From the NCBI GenBank assembly GCA_003153935.1, contig PMCA01000017.1, positions 83,390 to 147,389 of the forward strand: a stretch of 64,000 nucleotides of DNA. Reading direction: 5' to 3'. The translations under genes were made by a program, and so were the position numbers. Source of the stretch: Elusimicrobiota bacterium (GTDB lineage Bacteria > CAYTYR01 > UBA6262). Shown piece by piece: positions 35,384-44,967 of the stretch. Numbering within the stretch: position 1 is the stretch's first letter; the number at the start of each line of letters is the position of its first letter. A model generated the notes under the pieces. It did not search any database. It was given only the letters and a program-made list of their open reading frames with translations, and was not told where the DNA came from.

Positions 35384-36271
35384 ATGAATAAAATTAAAAC
35401 CGTAAGTATAATCGGGATGGGTTTGATCGGCGGTTCCTTAGGGATGGCCCTGAAGAAGAACCGTACGGTTAAGAAAGTCATCGGTGTCGGTCGCCATCCG
35501 GAAAAATTGAAACAGGCCCTGCGTTTAAAAGCGGCGGACGAGGTCACGACTGATTTTATCGCCGGAGTAAAAGAAGCTGACCTGGTGGTGGTATGCACCC
35601 CGGTCGGCCTGATCGCGCCGACTGTTAAAAGGATACTGCCGGGATTAAAGTCCGGGTGTATCGTTACGGATGTCGGCAGCGTGAAAGCCCCCATTGCCAA
35701 AGAAGTCGCTAAAATACTGGCGAGGGAAAAAATATACTTTATCGGCGGCCATCCGATGGCCGGCAGCGAACGATCCGGCATCAGTCACGCGCGGCCGCAA
35801 TTATTCCGGGACGCCGTCTGGATATTAACTCCGTCGGGTAAAACCCCTGCGCCGGTACTGGCGGAACTGCAGCGGGTGGTCAAAAGCACAGGCGCCAGGG
35901 TGCTAAAACTGGACCCGGGCCGGCATGACCGCATCGTAGCGGCCACCAGCCACTTGCCTCACTTACTGGCCGCGGCGCTGGTGATCCTGGTCGGTCAGCG
36001 GGAACAAAAGGAAAAGAATACCGCTCACCTGGTCGCCGGCAGTTTCCGGGATATGACCCGGATCGCCTCCTCCAACCCCGAGATCTGGCAGGATATATTC
36101 TCCATGAACCGGCAAGAGATCATGGCTACGATGACGGAATTCCATGAAGTGGTTTCAAAAATATTGCAGTCTCTCCGCACCAACCAGAAACAGGATCTGT
36201 TGAAAATGTTTGGACGGGCGAAAAAGACACGCGATCGGATGTTTACGAAAGATGCAGCAGCTAAGAATTAA
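35384..36271 (+). CDS. tyrA: Prephenate dehydrogenase
   Basis: Converts prephenate to 4-hydroxyphenylpyruvate for tyrosine. The 295-aa protein has the N-terminal Rossmann fold with IIGMGLIGGSLG at about 9-20, the conserved TDVGSVKAPI, GGHPMAGSERSG, and the helical domain with HDRIVAATSHLPHLLAAAL. It carries no C-terminal ACT domain. An AAAGG site precedes the ATG. It overlaps aroA by 20 nt. Confidence 0.95.
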   Translation: MNKIKTVSIIGMGLIGGSLGMALKKNRTVKKVIGVGRHPEKLKQALRLKAADEVTTDFIAGVKEADLVVVCTPVGLIAPTVKRILPGLKSGCIVTDVGSVKAPIAKEVAKILAREKIYFIGGHPMAGSERSGISHARPQLFRDAVWILTPSGKTPAPVLAELQRVVKSTGARVLKLDPGRHDRIVAATSHLPHLLAAALVILVGQREQKEKNTAHLVAGSFRDMTRIASSNPEIWQDIFSMNRQEIMATMTEFHEVVSKILQSLRTNQKQDLLKMFGRAKKTRDRMFTKDAAAKN

Positions 36272-37547
36272 AAGAGCCCAGGCGTTAAAAGGCAGGATCA
36301 CCGTTCCTGGTGATAAATCGATCTCTCATCGCGCTATCATGTTCGGAGCGATCGCCTCCGGGCGGAGCGTCATTCATAATTTGCTGGCAGGCGAAGACTG
36401 CCTTAATACCAAAAAAGCTTTTCAACGGCTCGGGATCAAATTTGCCCGCCGGGGAAAAGCTTTGATCGTTTATGGGCGGGGTTTGCGGGGATTGCGTCCG
36501 GCCAAAGCGCCTATCGATTGCGGCAATTCCGGCACGACCATGCGCCTGCTCAGCGGTATCCTGGCGGGACAGGAATTCCGCTCGGTTCTGACCGGAGATC
36601 AATATTTAAGGCGCCGGCCCATGAAAAGGATCATCGCGCCCCTGACCCTGATGGGGGCGAAAATAAAGGCGGTCAAGGGTGAATTCGCTCCGCTGATCAT
36701 AGACGGCGGGGATCTCCAGGGTATAAGCTATCGTTCTCCTTTGGCCAGCGCCCAGGTTAAATCGTGCGTGCTTCTGGCCGGGCTTTACTCCCAGGGCCGG
36801 ACCAGCGTGCGCGAGCCGCAACCGTCGCGCGATCATACCGAACGGATGCTTAAATACCTGGGGGCGCGTCTGCAGACCGGCAAATTGTCTGCCACGGTTA
36901 CTGGCGGCAGTCGCCTGAAAGGAAAGAAGATCACCGTTCCCGGCGATATTTCTTCCGCGGCTTTTTTTATCGTCGCGGCCTGCCTGGTCCCGGGATCGAA
37001 CCTGACTATCACCGGCGTGGGTATAAACCCTACGCGCAATGGCTTGATACAGGTGTTGAAAAAAATGGGCGCCAGTATCCAGATCAAAAATAAGCGTTTC
37101 TTCGGCAATGAACCGGTGGCGGACCTGAATATAAAATACAGCCGCTTGCGCGGGATCAATGTCCGCGGCCGGATCATTCCCAATATTATAGACGAGATAC
37201 CGGTTTTAACCGTAGCGGCGGCGCTGGCTTCCGGCCGCACGGTAATAAGCGAAGCCCGTGAGTTAAGGGTGAAGGAAACCGACCGCATCAGGTCCATGGC
37301 GAGCCAATTAGGGAAAATGGGAGCGGTGATCAAGGAGAAAGAAGACGGCCTGATAATTGAAGGTATTAAGGAGTTAAAAGGCGCCAAGGTTAATTCCTTT
37401 GGCGATCATCGCACCGCCATGAGCCTGGCTATAGCCGGAATGCTGGCTGACGGCAGTACTACCATCAATGATACATCCTGCATCAATACTTCTTTCCCGG
37501 GATTTCTTTCCTTATTAAACAAATTAACTAAAGGCGACAGGGCATGA
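36252..37547 (+). CDS. aroA: 3-phosphoshikimate 1-carboxyvinyltransferase (EPSP synthase)
   Basis: Adds enolpyruvate from PEP to shikimate-3-phosphate. The 431-aa protein has PGDKSISHRAIMFGAIASG near the N-terminus, DCGNSGTTMRLLSG, and LRVKETDRI near 345. The ATG at 36252 is chosen because the product then begins MQQLRIKRAQ, directly ahead of the conserved domain; a longer frame from 36210 only adds residues overlapping tyrA. The end overlaps cmk by 4 nt. Confidence 0.96.
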   Translation: MQQLRIKRAQALKGRITVPGDKSISHRAIMFGAIASGRSVIHNLLAGEDCLNTKKAFQRLGIKFARRGKALIVYGRGLRGLRPAKAPIDCGNSGTTMRLLSGILAGQEFRSVLTGDQYLRRRPMKRIIAPLTLMGAKIKAVKGEFAPLIIDGGDLQGISYRSPLASAQVKSCVLLAGLYSQGRTSVREPQPSRDHTERMLKYLGARLQTGKLSATVTGGSRLKGKKITVPGDISSAAFFIVAACLVPGSNLTITGVGINPTRNGLIQVLKKMGASIQIKNKRFFGNEPVADLNIKYSRLRGINVRGRIIPNIIDEIPVLTVAAALASGRTVISEARELRVKETDRIRSMASQLGKMGAVIKEKEDGLIIEGIKELKGAKVNSFGDHRTAMSLAIAGMLADGSTTINDTSCINTSFPGFLSLLNKLTKGDRA

Positions 37548-38209
37548 GCGTAAAATATATCGTAGCCATAGACGGGCCCGCGGGGGCCGGTAAGAGCACC
37601 ATCGCCAGGATGCTGGCGAAAAAATTGCGGTATGTTTATATCGATTCCGGGGCCATGTACAGGGCAGTGACCTGGAAAGCCATGAAATCAGGTTATGATC
37701 TTAATGATCCGGTTAAGCTGGTCAGCCTGGCCAGGAATACCATGCTGGAATTCAAAAAATATAAAAACAAGATAACCCTTTTTGCCGACGGTAAAGCGGT
37801 CGGCAGGGAGATACGCACCACGGAAGTAACGGCCAACATCTGTCACCTGGCGGATAACGGCGGGGTGCGGAAGGTCATGGTCAAGCGTCAGCAGCAAACA
37901 GCGCAGGGCGGCGGCATTGTGATGGAAGGCCGGGATATCGGCACCAAAGTATTTCCCCGGGCGGAATTCAAGTTCTTTCTGGACGCCAGCGTGGACGAGC
38001 GGGCCCGGCGGCGTTACCGGGAATACCAGGAACGCGGAGTCAAGGTTAACCTAAGCGATATCCGCCGAGATATCATGACCCGTGACAGGAAAGACAAGAC
38101 CCGCGCGGTCAGTCCCTTGCGCCAAGCCGCTGACGCGGTGGTGATCGATTCCAGCCGCTTAACACCGCGGCAAGTAGTGGACGCCATGCTTAAAGTCATC
38201 AGGAAATAG
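37544..38209 (+). CDS. cmk: Cytidylate kinase
   Basis: Phosphorylates CMP and dCMP. The 221-aa P-loop kinase has DGPAGAGKST at about 10-19, the YIDSGAMYRAVTW segment and GRDIGTKVFP. It is coupled to aroA by an ATGA overlap and followed closely by plsC. The order aroA-cmk-plsC-ispH-rpsA is widespread in bacteria. Confidence 0.97.
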   Translation: MSVKYIVAIDGPAGAGKSTIARMLAKKLRYVYIDSGAMYRAVTWKAMKSGYDLNDPVKLVSLARNTMLEFKKYKNKITLFADGKAVGREIRTTEVTANICHLADNGGVRKVMVKRQQQTAQGGGIVMEGRDIGTKVFPRAEFKFFLDASVDERARRRYREYQERGVKVNLSDIRRDIMTRDRKDKTRAVSPLRQAADAVVIDSSRLTPRQVVDAMLKVIRK

Positions 38210-38221
38210 GAAGGGTATCCT

Positions 38222-38848
38222 TTGCTATATTATTTCGGCAGGTTTTTATTCTGGTTAGTTTTTAAGTTTGTTTTCCGTCTGAAAGTATCAGGAGGGGATA
38301 ATATTCCGTCAGCCGGGCCGGCCCTGGTCTGCGCCAATCACCAGAGTTTTATCGATCCTCCGGTCGTAGGCGCCGCTATGAGAAGGCCGATTCACTTTAT
38401 GGCCAGGCATGACCTGTTCACCGTCCCGGTACTGGGTTGGCTGATCGCCAGGACCAACGCTTTTCCGGTGAAAAGAACCGGCGCCGGAGATACCGCGGCT
38501 TTTAAGAATGTGTTCCGCTTATTGGAAAAGGGAGAGCTATTGCTGCTGTTCCCGGAAGGGACCCGCAGCCGGGATGGAAATTTGCAAAAGCCATCGGCAG
38601 GCGCGGGGCTGATCGCTTACCAGGCCCGGGTTCCCGTGATACCTTGTTACGTGTCCGGATCCCGTGATATCCTCCCGCGGGGCAGCAAGTTCATTAAATT
38701 ACATCCTCTGAAAGTATATTTTGGCCCGCCGGTTGACCTGGACGCTTGTTACGGGCGTGAAAAAAATAAAGAGTTGTATCAGGAGATCAGCGCCCGGATA
38801 ATGGCCGGTATCGCGGAGTTAAAGGAAAAAGCTACCCATGAAAATTAA
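38222..38848 (+). CDS. plsC: 1-acyl-sn-glycerol-3-phosphate acyltransferase
   Basis: Acylates lysophosphatidic acid to phosphatidic acid at the membrane. The 208-aa protein has an N-terminal hydrophobic segment, the catalytic NHQSFID with H40 and D45, and FPEGTRSRDGNL. The start is a TTG at 38222 preceded by GGAAGGG about 6 nt upstream; no better ATG keeps the membrane segment. It overlaps ispH by 11 nt. With plsY, gpsA and pgsA elsewhere in the window it completes most of phosphatidylglycerol synthesis. Confidence 0.93.
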   Translation: MLYYFGRFLFWLVFKFVFRLKVSGGDNIPSAGPALVCANHQSFIDPPVVGAAMRRPIHFMARHDLFTVPVLGWLIARTNAFPVKRTGAGDTAAFKNVFRLLEKGELLLLFPEGTRSRDGNLQKPSAGAGLIAYQARVPVIPCYVSGSRDILPRGSKFIKLHPLKVYFGPPVDLDACYGREKNKELYQEISARIMAGIAELKEKATHEN

Positions 38849-39683
38849 GCTGGCCAAACATGCCGGATTTTGTTTCGGCGTAAAACGGGCCGTAAACCTG
38901 GCTCTGTCTACCGTGCAGAAGAATGGCCACAAGAATATTTATACCCTGGGACCGCTGATCCATAATCCCCAGGTTATCCAGGAATTGGAAGGCAAGGGCA
39001 TACGGAACGTGGCGCCCGACGCCCGGGTAAAGTCCGGGATCGTCCTGGTATGTTCCCATGGCATGCATCCTGATATTCTGGCCGGGTTGCGGTGCAAAAA
39101 GATCAAGGTGGTTGACGCCACTTGCCCTTTTGTCAAAAAAATTGAGAATATAGTGCTGAAACTGAAAAAGGAAAAGATCCCCATCATCATCGTGGGCGAT
39201 AAAGATCATCCCGAGGTTAAGGCTATAACCGGTTACGCCGGCCGCCTGTCCCGGGTGATCGAGAGCGCGGATGAAGCCCGACGCTTGCCGCGTTTCCGCA
39301 AGATCGGGGTAGTAGCGCAGACCACGCAGTCAGAGGAGAAATTTGCGCTGATTTGCCGGATCCTTAAAGCCAAGGCGGATGAGGCCAGGATCTTCAATAC
39401 CATTTGCGATGCTACCAAGAAACGCCAGCAGGAAGCTTTAAAAGTGGCCAGACAAGTAGAGAAAATAGTGGTCGTGGGCGGTTATAACAGCGCTAATACC
39501 AAACGGTTGGTAAATTTATGCCGGGAACTGGGTAAACCCACTCTGCATATAGAAGAAGCCGGGGAATTGCCGGGAAGATTCTTTCACGGCGTAAACAAAG
39601 TCGGCGTGTTGGCGGGGGCGTCTACGCCTGACTGGATCATTAACGAAGTGATCGCTAAAATAAAAACAATGGAGGAAGAATAG
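38838..39683 (+). CDS. ispH: 4-hydroxy-3-methylbut-2-enyl diphosphate reductase
   Basis: Iron-sulfur enzyme for the last step of the MEP isoprenoid pathway. The 281-aa protein has the three cluster cysteines C12 (AGFCFGVKRA), C96 (DATCPF) and C190 (NTICDATKKRQ), and substrate-site histidines in IHNPQV, SHGMHP and DKDHPEV. It lies directly before rpsA; in several Gram-positive and related bacteria these two are fused, but here they are separate with a 5-nt gap. Confidence 0.96.
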   Translation: MKIKLAKHAGFCFGVKRAVNLALSTVQKNGHKNIYTLGPLIHNPQVIQELEGKGIRNVAPDARVKSGIVLVCSHGMHPDILAGLRCKKIKVVDATCPFVKKIENIVLKLKKEKIPIIIVGDKDHPEVKAITGYAGRLSRVIESADEARRLPRFRKIGVVAQTTQSEEKFALICRILKAKADEARIFNTICDATKKRQQEALKVARQVEKIVVVGGYNSANTKRLVNLCRELGKPTLHIEEAGELPGRFFHGVNKVGVLAGASTPDWIINEVIAKIKTMEEE

Positions 39684-39688
39684 GCCCT

Positions 39689-41353
39689 ATGGAAATGCCG
39701 AATGAATGGATGCAGGAAGCTCTGAGCGCGGAGGAAAACTATCGGGAAGGAGAAATTATCACCGGCAAAGTCGTCGGCGTTAATGACGAAGGCCTGATAG
39801 TGGACATCGGGTTAAAGAGCGAAGGTCTGATACCGGTTACGGATTTTGATAAAGACGAGCAGGACTTTAAAGTAGGCGACACCATGGAAGTTCTGCTGCT
39901 CAAGAAGGAGTCTAAATCGGGTCAGGTGCTGCTATCCTACCAGCGGGCCAGGGAAGTCAGGGCCTGGGATAAACTGGATAATTCTTTTAAGCAAGGCGAT
40001 ATCATCGACGGGGTGATCACCAGGAAAGTAAAAGCCGGAGTCAATGTGGAAATTTTCCAGCAGGAAGTTTTCATGCCCGCCAGCCAGATAGGCCTATCGT
40101 TCGTCAAAGACCTGGATTCCCTGTTAGGGCAACCGGTGCGGGTGAAAGTGATCCGTTGCGAACGTTCGGAACGCAATGTCGTGGTTTCGCAACGCGCGGT
40201 CCTGGAAGAGGAATTGAAAAAGCATAAAGAAAAATTATGGGCGGAGATCAAGGAAGGCGAAACCCGGACCGGCGTGGTTAAGAATATAGTCGACTTTGGC
40301 GCTTTCGTGGACCTGGGCGGCAGCGAGGGCCTGTTGCATATTAACGATATCAGCTGGGGTAAGGTTAAGAAGGTCAGCGATTTCCTGAAAACCGGTGAAG
40401 AGATCGACGTGAAGATTCTGCAACTGGACCGGATCAATGAGAAGATCTCGCTGGGTCTGAAACAGCTGACCGCTGACCCCTGGTCAACTGTGAAGCAGAA
40501 ATACGGCGTGGATACCGTGATCAGCGGCAAAGTAATATCCCTGGCGGATTTCGGCGCTTTCGTTGAACTGGAAGAAGGAGTCGAAGGACTGATCCATATT
40601 TCCGAGATGTCCTGGGTGGAATATGTCAAACACCCCAGCAAAATATTAAAAGTTGGGGATATGGTGCAGGCCAAAGTTCTGGGCCTGGACGAAGAAAAGC
40701 GCAAAATATCCCTGGGCCTTAAACAGGTTCAGCCGAATCCCTGGGAAAGCGCGGCGCAGACTTATAAACCGGGAACGAAAGTTTCCGGCGTGGTTTCGCA
40801 CCTGGCCCCGTTCGGCGCGTTTGTCCGGATGGCGGACGGTATTGAGGGCCTGATCCATGTCAGCGACCTGTCCTGGCAGGAAAAAATAAGCAATCCCAGC
40901 AAGGTCCTCAAGGTCAACGATAAAGTTGAGACAGTGGTGTTGAAAGTCGAGCCTAAAGAAGAAAAATTGTCGCTGGGCTTCAAACAATTACAGCAGAATC
41001 CCGTCGCCGGCTACCGGATCGGCGACAGCGTGGAAGTCGAAGTGACTGAAGTGGTGGACCAGGGCGCGGTAGTGGCGGTTTCCCCGCAAGTCAGGGGCTT
41101 TATCCACGTCTCGCAGATAACCAACGATTTTATCGAGAACCCGCATAGTCTGTTAAAACCCGGGCAGAAAATAACCGCGAAGATCGTCAAGATCGACGAG
41201 GATGAAGGCCGGCTGGGTTTAAGCGTCAAGGAATATAATAAAGATATCCGTAAACAAACGGTGGCGAAATACGCCAAGTCCGCGGAGCAGAAAGTAACCC
41301 TGGGTGACGTGATGGGAGAACAACTCTCCAAATTCCTGGCCAAAAAGGATTAA
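39689..41353 (+). CDS. rpsA: 30S ribosomal protein S1 (six S1 domains)
   Basis: Binds mRNA and aids translation initiation. The 554-aa protein has six consecutive S1 RNA-binding domains, from about 20, 105, 190, 275, 362 and 446. Domains 3-5 show the classic FGAFV(D/E)L/M and EGLIHIS patterns; domains 1, 2 and 6 are more diverged, as usual. It is a full-length S1 like that of diderm bacteria, which suits the many genes here with Shine-Dalgarno sites. Confidence 0.96.
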   Translation: MEMPNEWMQEALSAEENYREGEIITGKVVGVNDEGLIVDIGLKSEGLIPVTDFDKDEQDFKVGDTMEVLLLKKESKSGQVLLSYQRAREVRAWDKLDNSFKQGDIIDGVITRKVKAGVNVEIFQQEVFMPASQIGLSFVKDLDSLLGQPVRVKVIRCERSERNVVVSQRAVLEEELKKHKEKLWAEIKEGETRTGVVKNIVDFGAFVDLGGSEGLLHINDISWGKVKKVSDFLKTGEEIDVKILQLDRINEKISLGLKQLTADPWSTVKQKYGVDTVISGKVISLADFGAFVELEEGVEGLIHISEMSWVEYVKHPSKILKVGDMVQAKVLGLDEEKRKISLGLKQVQPNPWESAAQTYKPGTKVSGVVSHLAPFGAFVRMADGIEGLIHVSDLSWQEKISNPSKVLKVNDKVETVVLKVEPKEEKLSLGFKQLQQNPVAGYRIGDSVEVEVTEVVDQGAVVAVSPQVRGFIHVSQITNDFIENPHSLLKPGQKITAKIVKIDEDEGRLGLSVKEYNKDIRKQTVAKYAKSAEQKVTLGDVMGEQLSKFLAKKD

Positions 41354-41361
41354 CCGGCCTG

Positions 41362-44187
41362 ATGCGCAAAGCCGTACTGATCTTCATTATACTTGGGATT
41401 ATTATGGCCGGCGCCGCATCCGTCCAGGCGCAGGGTTTTGGCCAGAATAAAGTTATCGTCAGGGATTTCCCCTGGCAAGTCATCGAGACGCCGCATTTCC
41501 GCGTCTATTATTATCTCCAGGACCAGGCTCAGGTAGAGAAAGTGGTCCGTATCCTGGAGAACGGTTACCAGCGCATCAGTCGCGACCTGAACGTGGAACC
41601 GGAAGAAAAAATACCCTTTGTCCTATTTGACACGCACAACGAGTTTGAGCAGAATAATATCGGTGACGTGGGGGAAGGGGTGGGGGGCTTTACCGAACTC
41701 TTCAAAAACCGCTTCGTCGTTCCCCTGGAAAGCAGCGAGAAGGAACTCACCCATGTGATCGAGCACGAAATGACTCACGCCCTGACCTTCGAGCTCTTTT
41801 ACGGCGGACATTTCTGGCGTTCAATCTACTTGGTAAAAAGCATATTTTACCCGCTCTGGTTCATGGAGGGCCTGGCCGAATACGAATCAGCGCCCTACGA
41901 TATTACCGACGAAATGCTCCTGCGCGACGCCATTATCAACAACGGCCTGATCCCCCTGCACAAGTTACTAAGTTTCAGCCATCTGCAATCCAACCAGGTG
42001 GTGCTGGCCTATAAAGAAGGACAGAGCGCCTTGCGTTACGTGGCGGATAGGTACGGCTCGCAAAAAGTCGTAGATATCCTCTACCTGATGAAGGATTCTT
42101 ACGAAGTTTCCGGCGTGCTTAATACTGCCCTGAAGAAAGATATTTTCAAGTTCGACAAGGAGTGGGAAGCCTACCTGAGAACCAAATATGGGAAACAGGT
42201 GGAAGGCAAAAAGAAGGTCACCGACTACGGCCGCCAGGTCACCGATCTGGGCTACACTAATTCCCGCGGCCAGTTCTCGCCCGACGGCAAGAATATTATC
42301 TTCCTGTCCGATCGCCGTAAATTCTACGAGTTGTATATCTCTCGCAGCGATGGGTCGGAGCCACAGCCGCTGTTGGGCTGGTTCGACCGCCGCAAGTTTG
42401 ACGTCATCAATCCTGCAAACAATACCTTCTCATTTTCCCGTGATTCCCAGAATATAGTTTTTGTGGCGGAGCGCCTGCAAAAGGATTACTTGTACGTATT
42501 TAACCTGCCAAGCCACCGGTTGAAAAGGATCAAAGTTAACCTGGATTCTTTGGTCTCCCCGGGTTTCTCGCCGGATGGCCGGCAGATCATTTTCAGCGGC
42601 GTAAAAGACGGTGTCAGCGACCTGTATTTGATAGACTTGGACGGCCGCAATTTGCAGAAAATTACTGACGATCCCTATGATGATTCCTATGCGGTATTTT
42701 CACCCGATGGCACCCAGATCGCTTATGTCAGCGAGCGGGATAAAGTCAGGCACATTTATTTGATGGACTGGCCTAGCCGGGCAACCCGCCGTTTGACCCA
42801 GGACGAGCCCGAAGAGATCGCGCCGGACTTTACCGGACCGGGGTCAACCATCTCGTACATCGCCGCGGGTGGCGGGATATATAACCTTTACCAATACGAT
42901 CCGGCGTCGGGACAAAAAAGGCAGCTTACCGACGTTAATACCGGCATTTTGCACGCTAGTATATCGCCAATCTCGGGTGATTGGCTATTAAGCGGTTATA
43001 ACGCGGGTTTGACTAATCTTTTCCTCCAATCGCACCCTACAGTCAGCGCCCCGATACAGGCCATGGACCAATCCTCTTACTCCGTGATCACCAGTTCCAT
43101 GACCATCACCGTCAGCTCTACCACCGTGCCGACCGCCGATCTGATCCTGAAAAAATATAAATATCGTTTAACCGGGTCCACCGACTATTTCTTGCCTTTA
43201 TTCATGGTCTATGCGGGGTCGGAAGGGGCCGGGGTGGCGGGCGCATTTTACTGGCAGTTCAGCGATATGCTGGGTAATCACACCCTGGCCACCGCTGCCA
43301 CCTATTCCAGCGACGACAATTATCTTAACTACGGAGCCAGTTACACCTACGCCCGCTGGCGGCCGCAATTCTCTTTCAGCGCGGGCGGGGCCACTGGTTA
43401 TCAACTGAATAGCGACGGTGAATTGGAGCGCGTCCGGCAGTACCAGGAGAGCTTTTTTGTTACTTACCCTTTGGACCGTTATCACCGCCTGGAAACCGGG
43501 CTGGCTAACGTAGATGAAATGATCCGCAACCGTGACCGGAATAATATAACCAAACATGACCGCGCTAATGAAGTTTTCGCCTCGTTCACCCGCGATTACA
43601 CCAGCGGTGAATTATTTGATATTAATGACGGTCATCGTCTAAGTTTATCGGCCACTTTGGGCCGGAATCTGTTCGGCGGCGACGAGAAATATGATACCTA
43701 CCAATTTGACTGGCAGACATACTGGACCTACTGGGAGCGCAACGTGATCCTGGCGACACGCCTGATCGGGGTTGATTCCAATGGCCGTGATTTCCAGGAG
43801 TTTAGCCTGGGTAACCGCGATAACTTACGCGGCTATAGCGACGACGATTACCTGAATGGCCGGATCATCGGTCTGGGCAACCTGGAAACCAGGTTTTATT
43901 TGTTTCGCAATATAGATTATGACGTCTGGTTCATGTTGCCTGACCTTTATTTTAAGAGCCTGCAATTCGCGGTTTTTACCGACAATGGCCTGGTCGGAAG
44001 TTCCTGGACCGGGTTCGCTGATCAGGCGAAAAGCGCCCGCAATTTGCGTAATAGCATCGGCGCCGGTTTCCGCCTGAATTCCTTGATCCAGCAGCAATTC
44101 GCCCTGATCCTCAGGCTCGATTACGCTAAACGCACCGACGTACAGTCAGACGGCGTCTGGTACTTTAATTTAGGCGCCAGTTTCTAG
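41362..44187 (+). CDS. Exported peptidase MA-like metallopeptidase with TolB propeller and C-terminal outer-membrane barrel
   Basis: A 941-aa protein in three parts. A signal peptide (LIFIILGIIMAGAASVQAQ) is followed by a gluzincin peptidase domain with HEMTH at 135-139 and the third zinc ligand probably E169 in WFMEGLAEYES. From about 290 to 600 come TolB/WD40-like propeller repeats (GQFSPDGKNIIFLSD, FSPDGTQIAYVSE). From about 640 to the end is a BamA/surface-antigen-type beta barrel with aromatic strand ends and a terminal Phe (LGASF). It probably sits in the outer membrane with the peptidase facing one side. Substrate unknown. It is 8 nt after rpsA and ends in a terminator. Confidence 0.8.
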   Translation: MRKAVLIFIILGIIMAGAASVQAQGFGQNKVIVRDFPWQVIETPHFRVYYYLQDQAQVEKVVRILENGYQRISRDLNVEPEEKIPFVLFDTHNEFEQNNIGDVGEGVGGFTELFKNRFVVPLESSEKELTHVIEHEMTHALTFELFYGGHFWRSIYLVKSIFYPLWFMEGLAEYESAPYDITDEMLLRDAIINNGLIPLHKLLSFSHLQSNQVVLAYKEGQSALRYVADRYGSQKVVDILYLMKDSYEVSGVLNTALKKDIFKFDKEWEAYLRTKYGKQVEGKKKVTDYGRQVTDLGYTNSRGQFSPDGKNIIFLSDRRKFYELYISRSDGSEPQPLLGWFDRRKFDVINPANNTFSFSRDSQNIVFVAERLQKDYLYVFNLPSHRLKRIKVNLDSLVSPGFSPDGRQIIFSGVKDGVSDLYLIDLDGRNLQKITDDPYDDSYAVFSPDGTQIAYVSERDKVRHIYLMDWPSRATRRLTQDEPEEIAPDFTGPGSTISYIAAGGGIYNLYQYDPASGQKRQLTDVNTGILHASISPISGDWLLSGYNAGLTNLFLQSHPTVSAPIQAMDQSSYSVITSSMTITVSSTTVPTADLILKKYKYRLTGSTDYFLPLFMVYAGSEGAGVAGAFYWQFSDMLGNHTLATAATYSSDDNYLNYGASYTYARWRPQFSFSAGGATGYQLNSDGELERVRQYQESFFVTYPLDRYHRLETGLANVDEMIRNRDRNNITKHDRANEVFASFTRDYTSGELFDINDGHRLSLSATLGRNLFGGDEKYDTYQFDWQTYWTYWERNVILATRLIGVDSNGRDFQEFSLGNRDNLRGYSDDDYLNGRIIGLGNLETRFYLFRNIDYDVWFMLPDLYFKSLQFAVFTDNGLVGSSWTGFADQAKSARNLRNSIGAGFRLNSLIQQQFALILRLDYAKRTDVQSDGVWYFNLGASF

Positions 44188-44220
44188 ATACAGCAGTTGT
44201 AAATTCAAATTTGAGTAGGG

Positions 44221-44250
44221 GAAGGGGGTAGCAATGTCCCCTTCTTTTTT
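44221..44250 (+). terminator. Rho-independent terminator after the peptidase-barrel gene
   Basis: GAAGGGG (44221-44227) pairs with CCCCTTC (44238-44244) and is followed by six T residues. The loop includes part of an AATGTCCCC sequence that also occurs in the terminator at 49825-49853. Confidence 0.8.
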
Positions 44251-44967
44251 ATTAGCCATTTTTCTCTGCTTTAGCAGTTTTTAACCCATCTTTTACCAGG
44301 CTTGGTTCCCTTTGTGTGCCAGTCTCCGCTGGTTAGCTTTTTCATGCCCGTTTCCTGTCCTTTTTCTTGCCTGCCTTAAATTCTTCCAAAAATTATAGAT
44401 TGAATTATGTTTACTTTGGGTATTTTCGGGCTAGTTTGTTCCTGCCGGCCTGGCTTGGACCCATCTGACCTGGTTTAGATCGCTGTTTTCTCGTCGAGAA
44501 AGGGCGCAAAAAGGCGATTTTAGGCCCTTAAAATTATCCGGCAGGGGTTTGGTATCCCGGCTTTTTGGGGTTTTGGGGTTGGTTGGCCGGGATCCGGGTT
44601 TTGGTCCGGGTTTGGGATCTGGGTTTTAACAGGCCAGGCTACCGACCGGCTTATCCGGGAATGGAAAACCCGCGGCCAAGGCCGGGACATTGGCTGTCTG
44701 GAGCGCCAAAAAATAAAACTGGTAAATAATTATAAATTAAATAAATATTTTGCGACAGATATAGGGGATTTAAAAATAATCTCAGATATTACTTTAACTA
44801 GCCGCTAAAGAGCAGGCTAAGGCAATAGTTAACATAATATATCTTATCAGACGTTGCACAGAAGGCAATAAAAGGGTCTGTCTTAAGGGTTGAGGTGTCT
44901 ATTTCAGGCATAATTTGAGGTATTCTTGTGGTGATCAAAGCGGCTCTATGGCGGTTTTATACGATTC
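44251..44967. other. Gene-free convergent gap with pyrimidine-rich and G-rich segments
   Basis: No open frame longer than about 35 codons with a credible start was found on either strand, and no known RNA signature was recognised. The left part (44270-44370) is pyrimidine-rich. At 44487-44501 there is a perfect palindrome, TTTCTCG-T-CGAGAAA. Between about 44554 and 44630 the plus strand is strongly G/T-biased with several runs of three or four G. The right part (44710-44930) is AT-rich. It lies between two convergent genes, where little regulatory DNA is expected. Confidence 0.6.

Noticed and set aside
44280-44470. Short purine-rich minus-strand frames in the gap (for example about 32 codons ending near 44300)
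   Set aside because: They lack starts with ribosome sites, contain near stops and match no family known to me.
44251-44967. Structured RNA such as tmRNA, RNase P RNA, 6S or SRP RNA in the long gap
   Set aside because: None of the conserved motifs of these RNAs was found on either strand; a covariance search would be needed to exclude divergent forms.
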